From the NCBI RefSeq assembly GCF_040530035.1, contig NZ_JBEWCD010000001.1:1302001-1366000 (forward strand): a stretch of 64,000 nucleotides of DNA, read 5' to 3'. This document shows positions 17,594 through 25,351 of the stretch, in pieces (within the stretch, counting starts at the first letter, position 1; every line of letters begins with the position of its first letter). Under the pieces are notes generated by a model. The model saw only the letters and a program-made list of their open reading frames with translations. It had not been told where the DNA came from and made no database searches. This DNA is from Roseibium sp. HPY-6. GTDB taxonomy: Bacteria; Pseudomonadota; Alphaproteobacteria; Rhizobiales; Stappiaceae. A program made the translations under genes and the position numbers.

Positions 17594-18274
17594 TCAGGTC
17601 ACGACAATTGCAGCACCCGGTTTGACCCGGTCGTAGAGATCGATGACATCCTGGTTGATCAGGCGAACGCAGCCGGAGGACACCGCCTTGCCGATTGAGG
17701 CAGGTTCGTTGGTGCCGTGAAGCCGGTAGAGCGTGTCGACATTGCCCTGAAAAATGTAGAGGGCTCTTGCACCGAGCGGGTTACCCAGCCCGGGCTGCAT
17801 GCCGCCGTTGCGAGCACTGTACTTCTCCAGTTCAGGCTCGCGCGCAATCATTTCATCCGGCGGTGTCCAGGTCGGCCAGGGGCGCTTCCAGGCAATGCGT
17901 GCACGCCCGGACCACTCGAACCCCTGACGGCCAAGACCGACGCCGTATCGCATCGCCGTTCCGCTTGGTTCGACAAGATAGAGGTAGAAATCCCTCGTAT
18001 CGACGATGACCGTCCCGGGGGCCTCGCTGCTGCGATAAGAAATGCGCTGGCGCCTGAATTTCGGCGCAAGCACCCTCGGGTCGATTGCCGGAAGCGGAAA
18101 CTGTTCTTGCGATCTGGGACCGTAGTTCTGCAGGAAACTGGCATCTACACGCGGCTGCTCAGGTGCTTCAACCGGAGTTCGGCTGGTTGTCGTTGTTGAA
18201 CAGCCCGCAAGCGTCAGGCCGGCCAATGCAAACCCGCCACGAAGCACGCCACGCCGTGTCACGAAGTTACTCAT
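17594..18274 (-). CDS. L,D-transpeptidase, lipoprotein
   Basis: 226 residues of the ErfK/YbiS/YcfS/YnhG family, which make 3-3 peptidoglycan cross-links or attach proteins to the wall. A lipobox (LTLAGC, Cys25) predicts an envelope lipoprotein. The catalytic region is complete: YRLHGTNEPASIGKAVSSGCVRL with the conserved His and Cys. The VDTRDFYLYLVE strand near residue 90 is typical. It lies between a second L,D-transpeptidase (22 bases upstream) and the thioredoxin-like gene, on the same strand, so an operon is likely. Confidence 0.9.
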   Translation of the reverse strand: MSNFVTRRGVLRGGFALAGLTLAGCSTTTTSRTPVEAPEQPRVDASFLQNYGPRSQEQFPLPAIDPRVLAPKFRRQRISYRSSEAPGTVIVDTRDFYLYLVEPSGTAMRYGVGLGRQGFEWSGRARIAWKRPWPTWTPPDEMIAREPELEKYSARNGGMQPGLGNPLGARALYIFQGNVDTLYRLHGTNEPASIGKAVSSGCVRLINQDVIDLYDRVKPGAAIVVT

Positions 18275-18295
18275 CGATGATGTATCCGGATCGCG

Positions 18296-18871
18296 CTAAA
18301 GAACCACAACCTGCGTTCCAAGGGGAACGCGTGTGTACAGATCGATGACATGGTCATTGATCATGCGGATACAGCCATTCGACACTGAACGTCCGATCGA
18401 CCAGGGCTGAGTGGTGCCATGGATGCGATAATACGTGTCGCGGCCGTTCTTATAGAGATAAAGCGCGCGCGCGCCGAGCGGATTGTTGATCCCGCCTGGA
18501 ACACCCTCGGCATAACGTGCATATTTTTGCGGTTCGCGTCGGATCATATTCTTTGTCGGCGTCCAGCGCGGCCACTCGGCCTTGCGCTCAACGGTCGCCT
18601 GTCCGCGAAAGGCCAGCCCGGCCTTGCCGACACCGACGCCATAGCGGCGCGCACGGCCCCAGCGTTCCATCAGATACAGATAGTGATTTCGCGGGTCGAC
18701 CACGATCGTTCCGGGCGCGTAGTTCATTGAAAAGAACACGCGCTGCGGCGCATATTGCGGTGCGAGTTTGAAATTCTTGTATTTCTTGGTGTGGTGCGCC
18801 CGGGCAAGGCCAGGCTGCGCCACCAATAGCGCAGCTGCTCCACCGAGCAGCAAATCCCGTTTATTCAACAC
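18296..18871 (-). CDS. L,D-transpeptidase, Sec-exported
   Basis: 191 residues starting at GTG 18871, set by AGGAG 8 bases upstream. Signal peptide RDLLLGGAAALLVAQPGLARAH. Catalytic motif YRIHGTTQPWSIGRSVSNGCIRM with the usual His and SxGC cysteine, and the VDPRNHYLYLME strand. A paralogue of the following gene but with a cleavable signal instead of a lipobox, so the pair may serve different envelope locations. Probably first gene of the cell-wall operon. Confidence 0.88.
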   Translation of the reverse strand: MLNKRDLLLGGAAALLVAQPGLARAHHTKKYKNFKLAPQYAPQRVFFSMNYAPGTIVVDPRNHYLYLMERWGRARRYGVGVGKAGLAFRGQATVERKAEWPRWTPTKNMIRREPQKYARYAEGVPGGINNPLGARALYLYKNGRDTYYRIHGTTQPWSIGRSVSNGCIRMINDHVIDLYTRVPLGTQVVVL

Positions 18872-18938
18872 GATAATATCTCCTGAAATTCCAATACTTA
18901 GTGGGTGAGCGCGTCGGCTCACCGCTTCGTTCGGAATG

Positions 18939-19265
18939 TCAGGAATTGGGTGGCTTGGGTTCCAGCCGTTTCTGCGCAGAGGCCTGGCTACGGTGAGTGA
19001 CCCAATCAGGGTGATCCTGCTCCTTTAAGGAAACGGACAGGACGGATGCCATAACAGCCTTGCATTCGGAATTCTTGCAGAACGAAGGTTTGGTTTCGGC
19101 CACCGGCTGTTCATCGCAACACGCGTCTTCCGACAATTGCGAAACCGCCTGGTCCATAGACATGATCACCTGTGTTTCGGTTTCAGACACATCGACAGTG
19201 CCGCGTGCAAAGCCTTGTTGCACGCCAGCGATCAAAAGGCCGACAATGAGTAAAATCCGGAACAT
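18939..19265 (-). CDS. Small exported Cys-containing protein, unknown
   Basis: 108 residues with a Sec signal (MFRILLIVGLLIAGVQQGFAR) and four clustered Cys (DACCDEQ, SFCKNSEC) in the mature part. No known family. The Cys cluster could hold metal or disulfides. It is on the same strand as the transpeptidases 67 bases downstream, so it may lead that transcript. The ribosome binding site is weak; signal peptide and composition are the support. Confidence 0.6.
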   Translation of the reverse strand: MFRILLIVGLLIAGVQQGFARGTVDVSETETQVIMSMDQAVSQLSEDACCDEQPVAETKPSFCKNSECKAVMASVLSVSLKEQDHPDWVTHRSQASAQKRLEPKPPNS

Positions 19266-19384
19266 GAACAACAATTTACCGAAGCGGGTTAACGAAACCT
19301 AGACACGCAGCTTCACACTATTGTGAGGAGCGCGAGAGCATCTGACCTCCTCGAAGCGCTTGCTGGCACATGCGCCACTGCCAT

Positions 19385-20104
19385 TCACGGCTCGAATTCA
19401 AGCGAGTCGCGGTCATGCACCGTCTCCATATGGCTGAGATCGATCGCAACTTCCGCGAAACGGGTGGCAGCCGCGACCCCGTCGATAACCGGTATCTTGA
19501 ATTCTTCAGCCAATTCGCGCGCAAGATCCGCCATCCCGGCGCACCCGAGTGCAATGGCGCCGGCTTCGTCCTCGGCAAGCGCTTTGGCAATCTCGCTCCG
19601 GATTTTGCGCTTTGCGTCCAAGCCCGCCTCTTCAAGCTCCAGCACGGGCACGCTTGAAGCACGGACTTTGCCGCATCGATGGGCAAGGCCCTGGCGCTGC
19701 AGATTATCTTCCAGCACCGGAACCGAAACCGGCAATGTAGTGACGACGGAGAACCTTTCCGCACTCATGGCTGCCAGATGATAGGCCGCTTCGCCGATGC
19801 CAAGGACAGGTATATTCAAGCGTTTCTTGAGGGTCCAAAGACCGGTGTCGTCGAAGCAGGCAATGATCAGGGCATCATATCTGATCCCTGACGACATGGC
19901 CTCATCGACGAGCGCGTAGAGCCCGGGCAGCGCCGCTTCGCCGTCATCCGCGCCCTGGATCGCCGCGGGTCCGGACACGGGGTTCACGGCCGTAACCCGG
20001 GTTTCAGCTGCCGACACGGACCGCGCACAAATCCCGATTTTCTCCGTCATCGACGCCGTCGTATTGGGATTGACGATCAGGATGTGTTTTGGGGCAGGCT
20101 TCAT
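19385..20104 (-). CDS. Aspartate/glutamate racemase-family protein (hydantoin racemase-like)
   Basis: 239 residues. Both catalytic cysteines of the cofactor-independent racemase fold are present: IIACFDDTG (C83) and ALGCAGM (C188). The N-terminus ILIVNPNTTASMTEKI is the hallmark of the hydantoin/Asp-Glu racemase subgroup. It is the last gene of the ABC uptake operon (7 bases after the permease), so it probably racemises the imported compound or its product, such as a hydantoin or carbamoyl amino acid. The exact substrate is inference only. Confidence 0.85.
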   Translation of the reverse strand: MKPAPKHILIVNPNTTASMTEKIGICARSVSAAETRVTAVNPVSGPAAIQGADDGEAALPGLYALVDEAMSSGIRYDALIIACFDDTGLWTLKKRLNIPVLGIGEAAYHLAAMSAERFSVVTTLPVSVPVLEDNLQRQGLAHRCGKVRASSVPVLELEEAGLDAKRKIRSEIAKALAEDEAGAIALGCAGMADLARELAEEFKIPVIDGVAAATRFAEVAIDLSHMETVHDRDSLEFEP

Positions 20105-20111
20105 CGAGATC

Positions 20112-20951
20112 TCACACCATGCCCTGTCCGGCATCCGACCCATGACGCGCCTGCCTGCGGCGCAACAGGGCAAATCCTCCAAGGAAGGATCCGATGATGA
20201 TGAGCGAAAACACCGTCGTCAGGGTTCCAAGCGCGTAGAGAACGGGCGATGTGACATTGGTCGTCATGCCGAAAATCTCCAGCGGCAACGTATTGTAGGA
20301 TCCGCTGGTCAGAAGCGTTCTTGCAAACTCATCATAGGAAAGCGTGAAGCCGAACAGCGCGACACCAATCAGCATGGGCGCAATGATCGGAAGAACCACG
20401 AACCGGATCGTTTGCCACGAGGTCGCTCCCAGATCTCGTGCTGCCTCCTCGTAGGATTTGTCGAACCGGTTGAACACGGCGAACATGATCAATAGCCCGA
20501 ACGGAAGCGTCCAGGTGAGCTGCGCACCAAATCCGGAGGTCGACCAGTGCACCTCCCAGTCGAGAATATTGAAGATCAGCCCAACGCCGAGCGACACGAG
20601 AATGGACGGAATGATCAGACTGGCGACGATCACGTAGAAGAGCAGGCTCGAACCGCGAAACCGGTTCCGGAACGCAAGCCCGCCCATGACCGACACCACC
20701 ACCGTTACGCTCATCACCATCAGGCCCAAGAGAAGCGACCTTCGAAACGAGCCCCAGATATCGCCAACAGCCTGCTCTTCGAAAAGATCGTAGAACCAGT
20801 GCAGCGAGACACCATTCATCGGGAAGGTCAGCCCCCCTTGGGGCCCCTGGAACGAGAGTATCCCGATCGTGACGACAGGTCCGTAGAGAAACAGCAGGAA
20901 AAGCACGAAGAAGGCGGCAAGAGCGTAAAAGGAGCGGCTTCTGGGTTCCAT
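20112..20951 (-). CDS. ABC transporter permease (PotC/YdcV-like)
   Basis: 279 residues, six membrane helices. The EAA loop that contacts the ATPase is seen as YEEAARDLGATSWQTIRFVVLPIIAP. The N-terminal MEPRSRSFYALAAFFVLFLLF is typical of the PotC-type subunit. AAGGAG precedes the start. It begins 2 bases after the other permease ends, so the two are translationally linked. It forms the pore with the PotB-like partner. Confidence 0.9.
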   Translation of the reverse strand: MEPRSRSFYALAAFFVLFLLFLYGPVVTIGILSFQGPQGGLTFPMNGVSLHWFYDLFEEQAVGDIWGSFRRSLLLGLMVMSVTVVVSVMGGLAFRNRFRGSSLLFYVIVASLIIPSILVSLGVGLIFNILDWEVHWSTSGFGAQLTWTLPFGLLIMFAVFNRFDKSYEEAARDLGATSWQTIRFVVLPIIAPMLIGVALFGFTLSYDEFARTLLTSGSYNTLPLEIFGMTTNVTSPVLYALGTLTTVFSLIIIGSFLGGFALLRRRQARHGSDAGQGMV

Positions 20952-20953
20952 GA

Positions 20954-21904
20954 TCAAAGCTCCTTTCTGATGTCGACGAAGCGCATCATGATGCCGATCA
21001 TCAAGAGAACCGTGCACAGGAGAACAACGGAGGATGCAGCGGCTGCCGGATATTGCAGTAGGGATATTTCGTTTGAGATGATCCGACCGACGGAAGCGCT
21101 CTGGCCGCCGGACATGTGCCGGACCGTGATGAAGTCACCCATCACCAGCGTTACGACGAAGATCGAGCCGATCATGATGCCGGGCTTGGACAGCGGCAGG
21201 ATGACGTTGAAAAGAATCTGAACACCGCTGGCCCCGGCATCGCGTGCAGCTTCAATCAGCGATTTGTCGATGCGCATCATGGTGTTGAATATTGGAACCA
21301 CCATGAACAGCGCATAGAGATGCACAAACGCGAGCACGACCGCGAAATCGGAGTAAAGCAGCCACTCAAGCGGCTCGTCGATCACGCCGATCTGGATCAG
21401 CGTCGAGTTGGCAATTCCGTTCCGTCCGAGGAAGGGAATCCATGAAATCATGCGGATGATGTTGGATGTCCAGAACGGGATCGTACACAACAGAAAGAGT
21501 GCAACCTGCATCGGCAGTGTTTGAACGTGAAACGCGAGAAAATAGGCAATCGTGAAGCCGATCGCAGCGCAGAAGACCCAGGTCAGGGCCATGAACTTGA
21601 GCGTCTTCAGATAGGTCGCCAGGGTCACCGGCGAGGTCAGGTGAAAAATGTAATTGTCGAAAACGAAATCCGGAAAGAAGGACCATTCATTGTAGTTCCA
21701 GAAGCTGACCACAACGATGATCGCGATCGGCAGCAGCAAAAAGAAACCGAGGATGAAGACGAGCGGCGTCGCCAGGAACCAGCTGACACGCTCGGCCAGC
21801 CTGGACGGGTCCAGGCGTCGTGTCTTGGCAGTATTGGAAGAAGCTTCCCTGTCGCCCCCTGCCCGGCCTTCCGCCGGGCAGGAAGCTGCTTGTGAATTCA
21901 TCAT
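20954..21904 (-). CDS. ABC transporter permease (PotB-like)
   Basis: 316 residues with a polar N-terminus (about 40 residues) and six membrane helices. EAA loop: IEAARDAGASGVQILFNVILPLSKPG. The start ATG overlaps the stop of the binding-protein gene by 4 bases (ATGA), indicating coupled translation. It is the partner of the PotC-like permease. Confidence 0.9.
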   Translation of the reverse strand: MMNSQAASCPAEGRAGGDREASSNTAKTRRLDPSRLAERVSWFLATPLVFILGFFLLLPIAIIVVVSFWNYNEWSFFPDFVFDNYIFHLTSPVTLATYLKTLKFMALTWVFCAAIGFTIAYFLAFHVQTLPMQVALFLLCTIPFWTSNIIRMISWIPFLGRNGIANSTLIQIGVIDEPLEWLLYSDFAVVLAFVHLYALFMVVPIFNTMMRIDKSLIEAARDAGASGVQILFNVILPLSKPGIMIGSIFVVTLVMGDFITVRHMSGGQSASVGRIISNEISLLQYPAAAASSVVLLCTVLLMIGIMMRFVDIRKEL

Positions 21905-23193
21905 GCTGCGATGAACTCGTTCCATTTGCGCACCATGTACTGATTTTCGTCCATGACGGCGTTCCAGCAGGCAACGGCGCCCATGCGCTCCAGGAACGCA
22001 CCACCATCGCGGACGGAACCGGCTTTTTCCATGACGTCGCCGAACGGATTGACGATGTCTTCCGTTGCCGGTTTGCCTTCGAACCAGAAGCCCCACTCGT
22101 TTTCGGACATGTAGTTCTTCGACGTTTCCGGAACGGCGGAGTAATAGCCCTGGCGCATGAGGAATCCGCCGACCCAGCCGTCGAGATACCAGTTGATGTA
22201 TTCATAGGCCGCATCCAGCTCGAGTCCGGACAGATTCTTGGAAAGACCGATACCGCCGCCCCATGACCGGTAGCCTTCCTTCAGCGGCTGATAGACACAC
22301 GGGATACCCTTGGAGCGGACCGCCGTGATCGCCGGTGACCACATGGACTGGATGACGACTTCGCCCGACGCCATGAGGTTGACGCTCTCATCGAACGATT
22401 TCCAGAAGGCGCGGAACTGGCCGTTTTTCTTGGCCTCGGTGAAGATCGCCATGGTCTGGTCGATCTCTTCCTTCGTCATGTTGCCCTTGTCGCCATAGTT
22501 GATTTCACCCATGGCTTCACACACCATCGCCGCATCCATGATGCCGATGGAGGAAATATCCAGAATGGAAGCCTTGCCCTTGAATTCCGGGTTCAGCAAT
22601 TCAGTCCAGCTTTCGATAGGGCGGCCGATCAGGTCAGGCCGGATACCGAGCGTGTCGGCGTTGTAGATTGTCGGGATCAGGGTCATCCAGCCTGTTTCTT
22701 CGGGCATGAAGGTCTTGCCGTCTGGGCCGTCGACGAAGCCGACGGTGTGCGGCGCGGTTCCCTGAGCAATCGTCGATTCCGGTGTCAGCTTGCCGCTTTT
22801 GAAAATACCGACAATCTTGTCGTAGTTCTTGATCTTGGACGTTTCCATCGGCTGAAGATTGCCGGCACCCCAGACCTTCTTGCAGATCCAGTATTCGATG
22901 TCCGCAATGTCAAAGGACTTCGGCTGGGTCGCCGCTCTCTGGGTCACGCTGTCGCTGTCCAGTGCCGTCATCTCAAGCGTGAAGCCGAGATCTTCCTTTA
23001 CCTTCGCCGCAACCTCGTTCAGGTTCGACACACCGGTGCCGAACTGGCGCAGTGTCACGTCCTTGATGTTCTGGGCCCAGATTGTTGGAAATCCGGTCAC
23101 GGCGCCGGAGCCGAGCGCGGCACCTGCGGCGGCCGCGCCGCCCTTGAGAATGCTCCGGCGGCTGACGCCCTTCCTGTCTGCTTTACTTGTCAT
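21901..23193 (-). CDS. ABC transporter substrate-binding protein (PotD-like, Tat-exported)
   Basis: 430 residues. A twin-arginine signal (SRRSILKGGAAAAGAALGSGA) is followed by the two-lobed binding fold, with PTIYNADTLG, GKASILD and MWSPAI patterns as in spermidine/putrescine-type binding proteins. GAGGAG lies just before the ATG. A Tat signal is common for this subgroup. The ligand is unknown; the operon's racemase argues for an amino-acid or hydantoin-like compound rather than a polyamine. Confidence 0.88.
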   Translation of the reverse strand: MTSKADRKGVSRRSILKGGAAAAGAALGSGAVTGFPTIWAQNIKDVTLRQFGTGVSNLNEVAAKVKEDLGFTLEMTALDSDSVTQRAATQPKSFDIADIEYWICKKVWGAGNLQPMETSKIKNYDKIVGIFKSGKLTPESTIAQGTAPHTVGFVDGPDGKTFMPEETGWMTLIPTIYNADTLGIRPDLIGRPIESWTELLNPEFKGKASILDISSIGIMDAAMVCEAMGEINYGDKGNMTKEEIDQTMAIFTEAKKNGQFRAFWKSFDESVNLMASGEVVIQSMWSPAITAVRSKGIPCVYQPLKEGYRSWGGGIGLSKNLSGLELDAAYEYINWYLDGWVGGFLMRQGYYSAVPETSKNYMSENEWGFWFEGKPATEDIVNPFGDVMEKAGSVRDGGAFLERMGAVACWNAVMDENQYMVRKWNEFIAA

Positions 23194-23254
23194 TGCTCTA
23201 CTCCTCATCCCCTTGGAGGTCTTGGCCCTTCAGTTCGGGCTTTTCGGCGGCGTT

Positions 23255-24244
23255 CTAAGCCGCCAGGTAATGCGCATCCTCAGGCTTCCAGGACAGGAAG
23301 ACGGTCGCGCCAATTTCGATTGGGTCATTGAAAAAAATCTGGTCTGGAAGAGCCGCTGTCAGGTCACCAAAACCGTTGACAGCAAGAGCCAGGTTCACTG
23401 ACGACCCCTGATACTCGACATCCCTGACACTGGCTTCGACGCCTGAAGTCTCGCCAGCCGACTTCTCGACTTTCAACCGGTCGGCCCTCACGGCGACCGG
23501 CGCTCCATCGACATGCAGAACATTGTGGCCGCCGATAAACCGGGCAACGAACTCGGTGACCGGCGTATTGAAAACCTCCCGCGGAGCCCCAGCCTGCTCG
23601 ATCACACCGTCATTCATCACGATTATCTCGTCGGCCAGAGCCAGCGCTTCGTCCTGCGAATGGGTTACGTGTATGAAGGAAATTCCAAGCTCCCTTTGAA
23701 GCCGCTTGAGCTCCAGCCTCATGCGGATCCGAAGAAACGGATCAAGGGCCGACAGAGGCTCATCAAGGAGTAGAACCGACGGTTCCGTGATAAGTGCACG
23801 CGCAAGGGCAACACGCTGTTGCTGACCGCCCGAAAGTTGTGACGGCAGCCGGTCGGCATAGGTTGCCATGTCGACAAGCTCGAGACGCTCGTGCGCCTGT
23901 GCCCGGCGCGTCGACTTGTCGACACCGCGCATCTTGAGCGAAAAGGCAACGTTGTCGACAACGCTCAGGTGAGGAAACAGCGCGTAGTTCTGGAACATCA
24001 TCGCCGTACCGCGTTTGGCAGGCTGAAGATCGGTGATATTGGTGGAGCCCAGCAGAATGTCGCCGCTGCTGACATGCTCATGGCCCGCAATCATCCGCAA
24101 GGTGGAGGATTTGCCGCATCCGGACGGGCCCAGGAGGCAGGAATATGTTGCGGCTTTGAACCGATGACTGATCGCGTTGACGGCAACCGTTTCCCCATAG
24201 CGCTTGGTCGTTGCGACCAGTTCGAGGTCTTCGGTATTTCTCAT
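23255..24244 (-). CDS. ABC transporter ATP-binding protein (PotA-like)
   Basis: 329 residues. Walker A LGPSGCGKSS, Q-loop MFQNYALFPH, signature LSGGQQQRVALARAL, Walker B VLLLDEPLSALD, H-loop HVTHSQDEA, and a C-terminal TOBE-like domain. It is the first gene of the operon, with the promoter toward the GntR gene. The start MRNTEDLEL is chosen since the family begins about there; the frame opens 35 codons earlier without a site. Confidence 0.92.
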   Translation of the reverse strand: MRNTEDLELVATTKRYGETVAVNAISHRFKAATYSCLLGPSGCGKSSTLRMIAGHEHVSSGDILLGSTNITDLQPAKRGTAMMFQNYALFPHLSVVDNVAFSLKMRGVDKSTRRAQAHERLELVDMATYADRLPSQLSGGQQQRVALARALITEPSVLLLDEPLSALDPFLRIRMRLELKRLQRELGISFIHVTHSQDEALALADEIIVMNDGVIEQAGAPREVFNTPVTEFVARFIGGHNVLHVDGAPVAVRADRLKVEKSAGETSGVEASVRDVEYQGSSVNLALAVNGFGDLTAALPDQIFFNDPIEIGATVFLSWKPEDAHYLAA

Positions 24245-24403
24245 CAGGCACACCTTTGCGTCTCGCGAAGTCACGCACAGATCTGCATTTCGCGTGCCAA
24301 TCGAAACGAACCGCGGTTTTCTGCCATTTCCTGACAAAAGCGTCACCACGCCTCACACAAACGCGCACAAAAATTAATCATTTTAAATACGAACTGATGA
24401 AAA

Positions 24404-24415
24404 ATTGTATACAAT
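24404..24415. promoter_or_regulatory. GntR-type operator palindrome
   Basis: ATTGTATACAAT, a perfect 12-bp palindrome between the divergent ABC operon and the GntR gene (52 bases before the latter). TTGTATACAA is the usual form recognised by FCD-type GntR repressors. Confidence 0.75.
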
Positions 24416-24466
24416 TACGTTTGCGATCGGACACATGCGGCGCTATAGATTAGGCACGAACAGCAC

Positions 24467-25222
24467 ATGCATGATGACAACTCCATGGCCAGATCGATAA
24501 CGGTTCAAGATGGGTTTGGCGCCGCCGCGACGCACGAGACCTTTCCGCTTCCACCCGGACGCACGCTCGACATTTGTCTTGAACTGCACTCGGCGATCCT
24601 GGAGCACCGCTTATCTCCAGGCATGAAACTGTCGGAAGACGAGGTTGGTGAAATCTATGGCGCGAGCCGGACAGTCGTGCGCGCAGCGCTCCAGGCGCTC
24701 GCGCATTCCGGTCTTGTGACGATTGCGCGAAATCGCGGTGCATTCGTATCGCGGCCCAGCATCCGCGAAGCCCAGGAAGTGTTCGAAGCGCGCGCGCTCA
24801 TCGAACCCCGCATTGCCCGCCTCGCCGCAGAGGCCATGAAGACGGCGGACCTGAAAAAGCTGAGAAAGCATCTCGACGCAGAGCACGCCGCACTTGATTC
24901 CGGGGACATGGGCAAAGCGCTGTCATTGTCGGGTGCATTTCACATCGCCATAGCGGATATCGCCGACCAACAGGTCCTGTCTCAAATGGTCCGGTCTCTC
25001 ATTTCCAGATCGTCGCTGATCATTGCTCTTTATTGGCGGCGTGCTGACACGACCTGCGAAAGCCATGCGCACCATGCGCTCATGAAAGCTTTTTCGGAGA
25101 AGGACGGCCCAGGCGCTGAAGAGATCCAGAAAAGTCACATAATTGATCTTCATTCCGGGCTGGATTTGAGAGAGAAGAAAGAACCGAGTTCATCTCTCGC
25201 GGACGCTTTAAAACCCGCCTGA
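24467..25222 (+). CDS. GntR-family regulator (FCD/FadR subfamily)
   Basis: 251 residues. The winged HTH spans about residues 30-95 (KLSEDEVGEIYGASRTVVRAAL..LAHSGLVTIARNRGAFV), followed by the all-helical FCD effector domain with the metal-binding pattern (EARALIEPRIARLA; FHIAIADIADQQVL; HHALMKAF). It faces the transporter/racemase operon across an intergenic region that contains a perfect TTGTATACAA-type site, so it very likely represses that operon and itself until the ligand is present. Confidence 0.9.
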   Translation: MHDDNSMARSITVQDGFGAAATHETFPLPPGRTLDICLELHSAILEHRLSPGMKLSEDEVGEIYGASRTVVRAALQALAHSGLVTIARNRGAFVSRPSIREAQEVFEARALIEPRIARLAAEAMKTADLKKLRKHLDAEHAALDSGDMGKALSLSGAFHIAIADIADQQVLSQMVRSLISRSSLIIALYWRRADTTCESHAHHALMKAFSEKDGPGAEEIQKSHIIDLHSGLDLREKKEPSSSLADALKPA

Positions 25223-25311
25223 GACACCGCGTCTTGCCAACAAGAAGACTTACGACACAACGCTATTACAGCAGTAGAACAGGCTCAAACTTTGCCTGGA
25301 GGTCTGATAGC

Positions 25312-25334
25312 GGGGAGCAGGATATCCGCTCCCC
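25312..25334. terminator. Hairpin between convergent gntR and RTX gene
   Basis: GGGGAGC (25312-25318) and GCTCCCC (25328-25334), 9-base loop. Placed between two converging genes, but without a T-run; possible shared transcript end. Confidence 0.42.
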
Positions 25335-25351
25335 CTATATCTTGGCACCAA

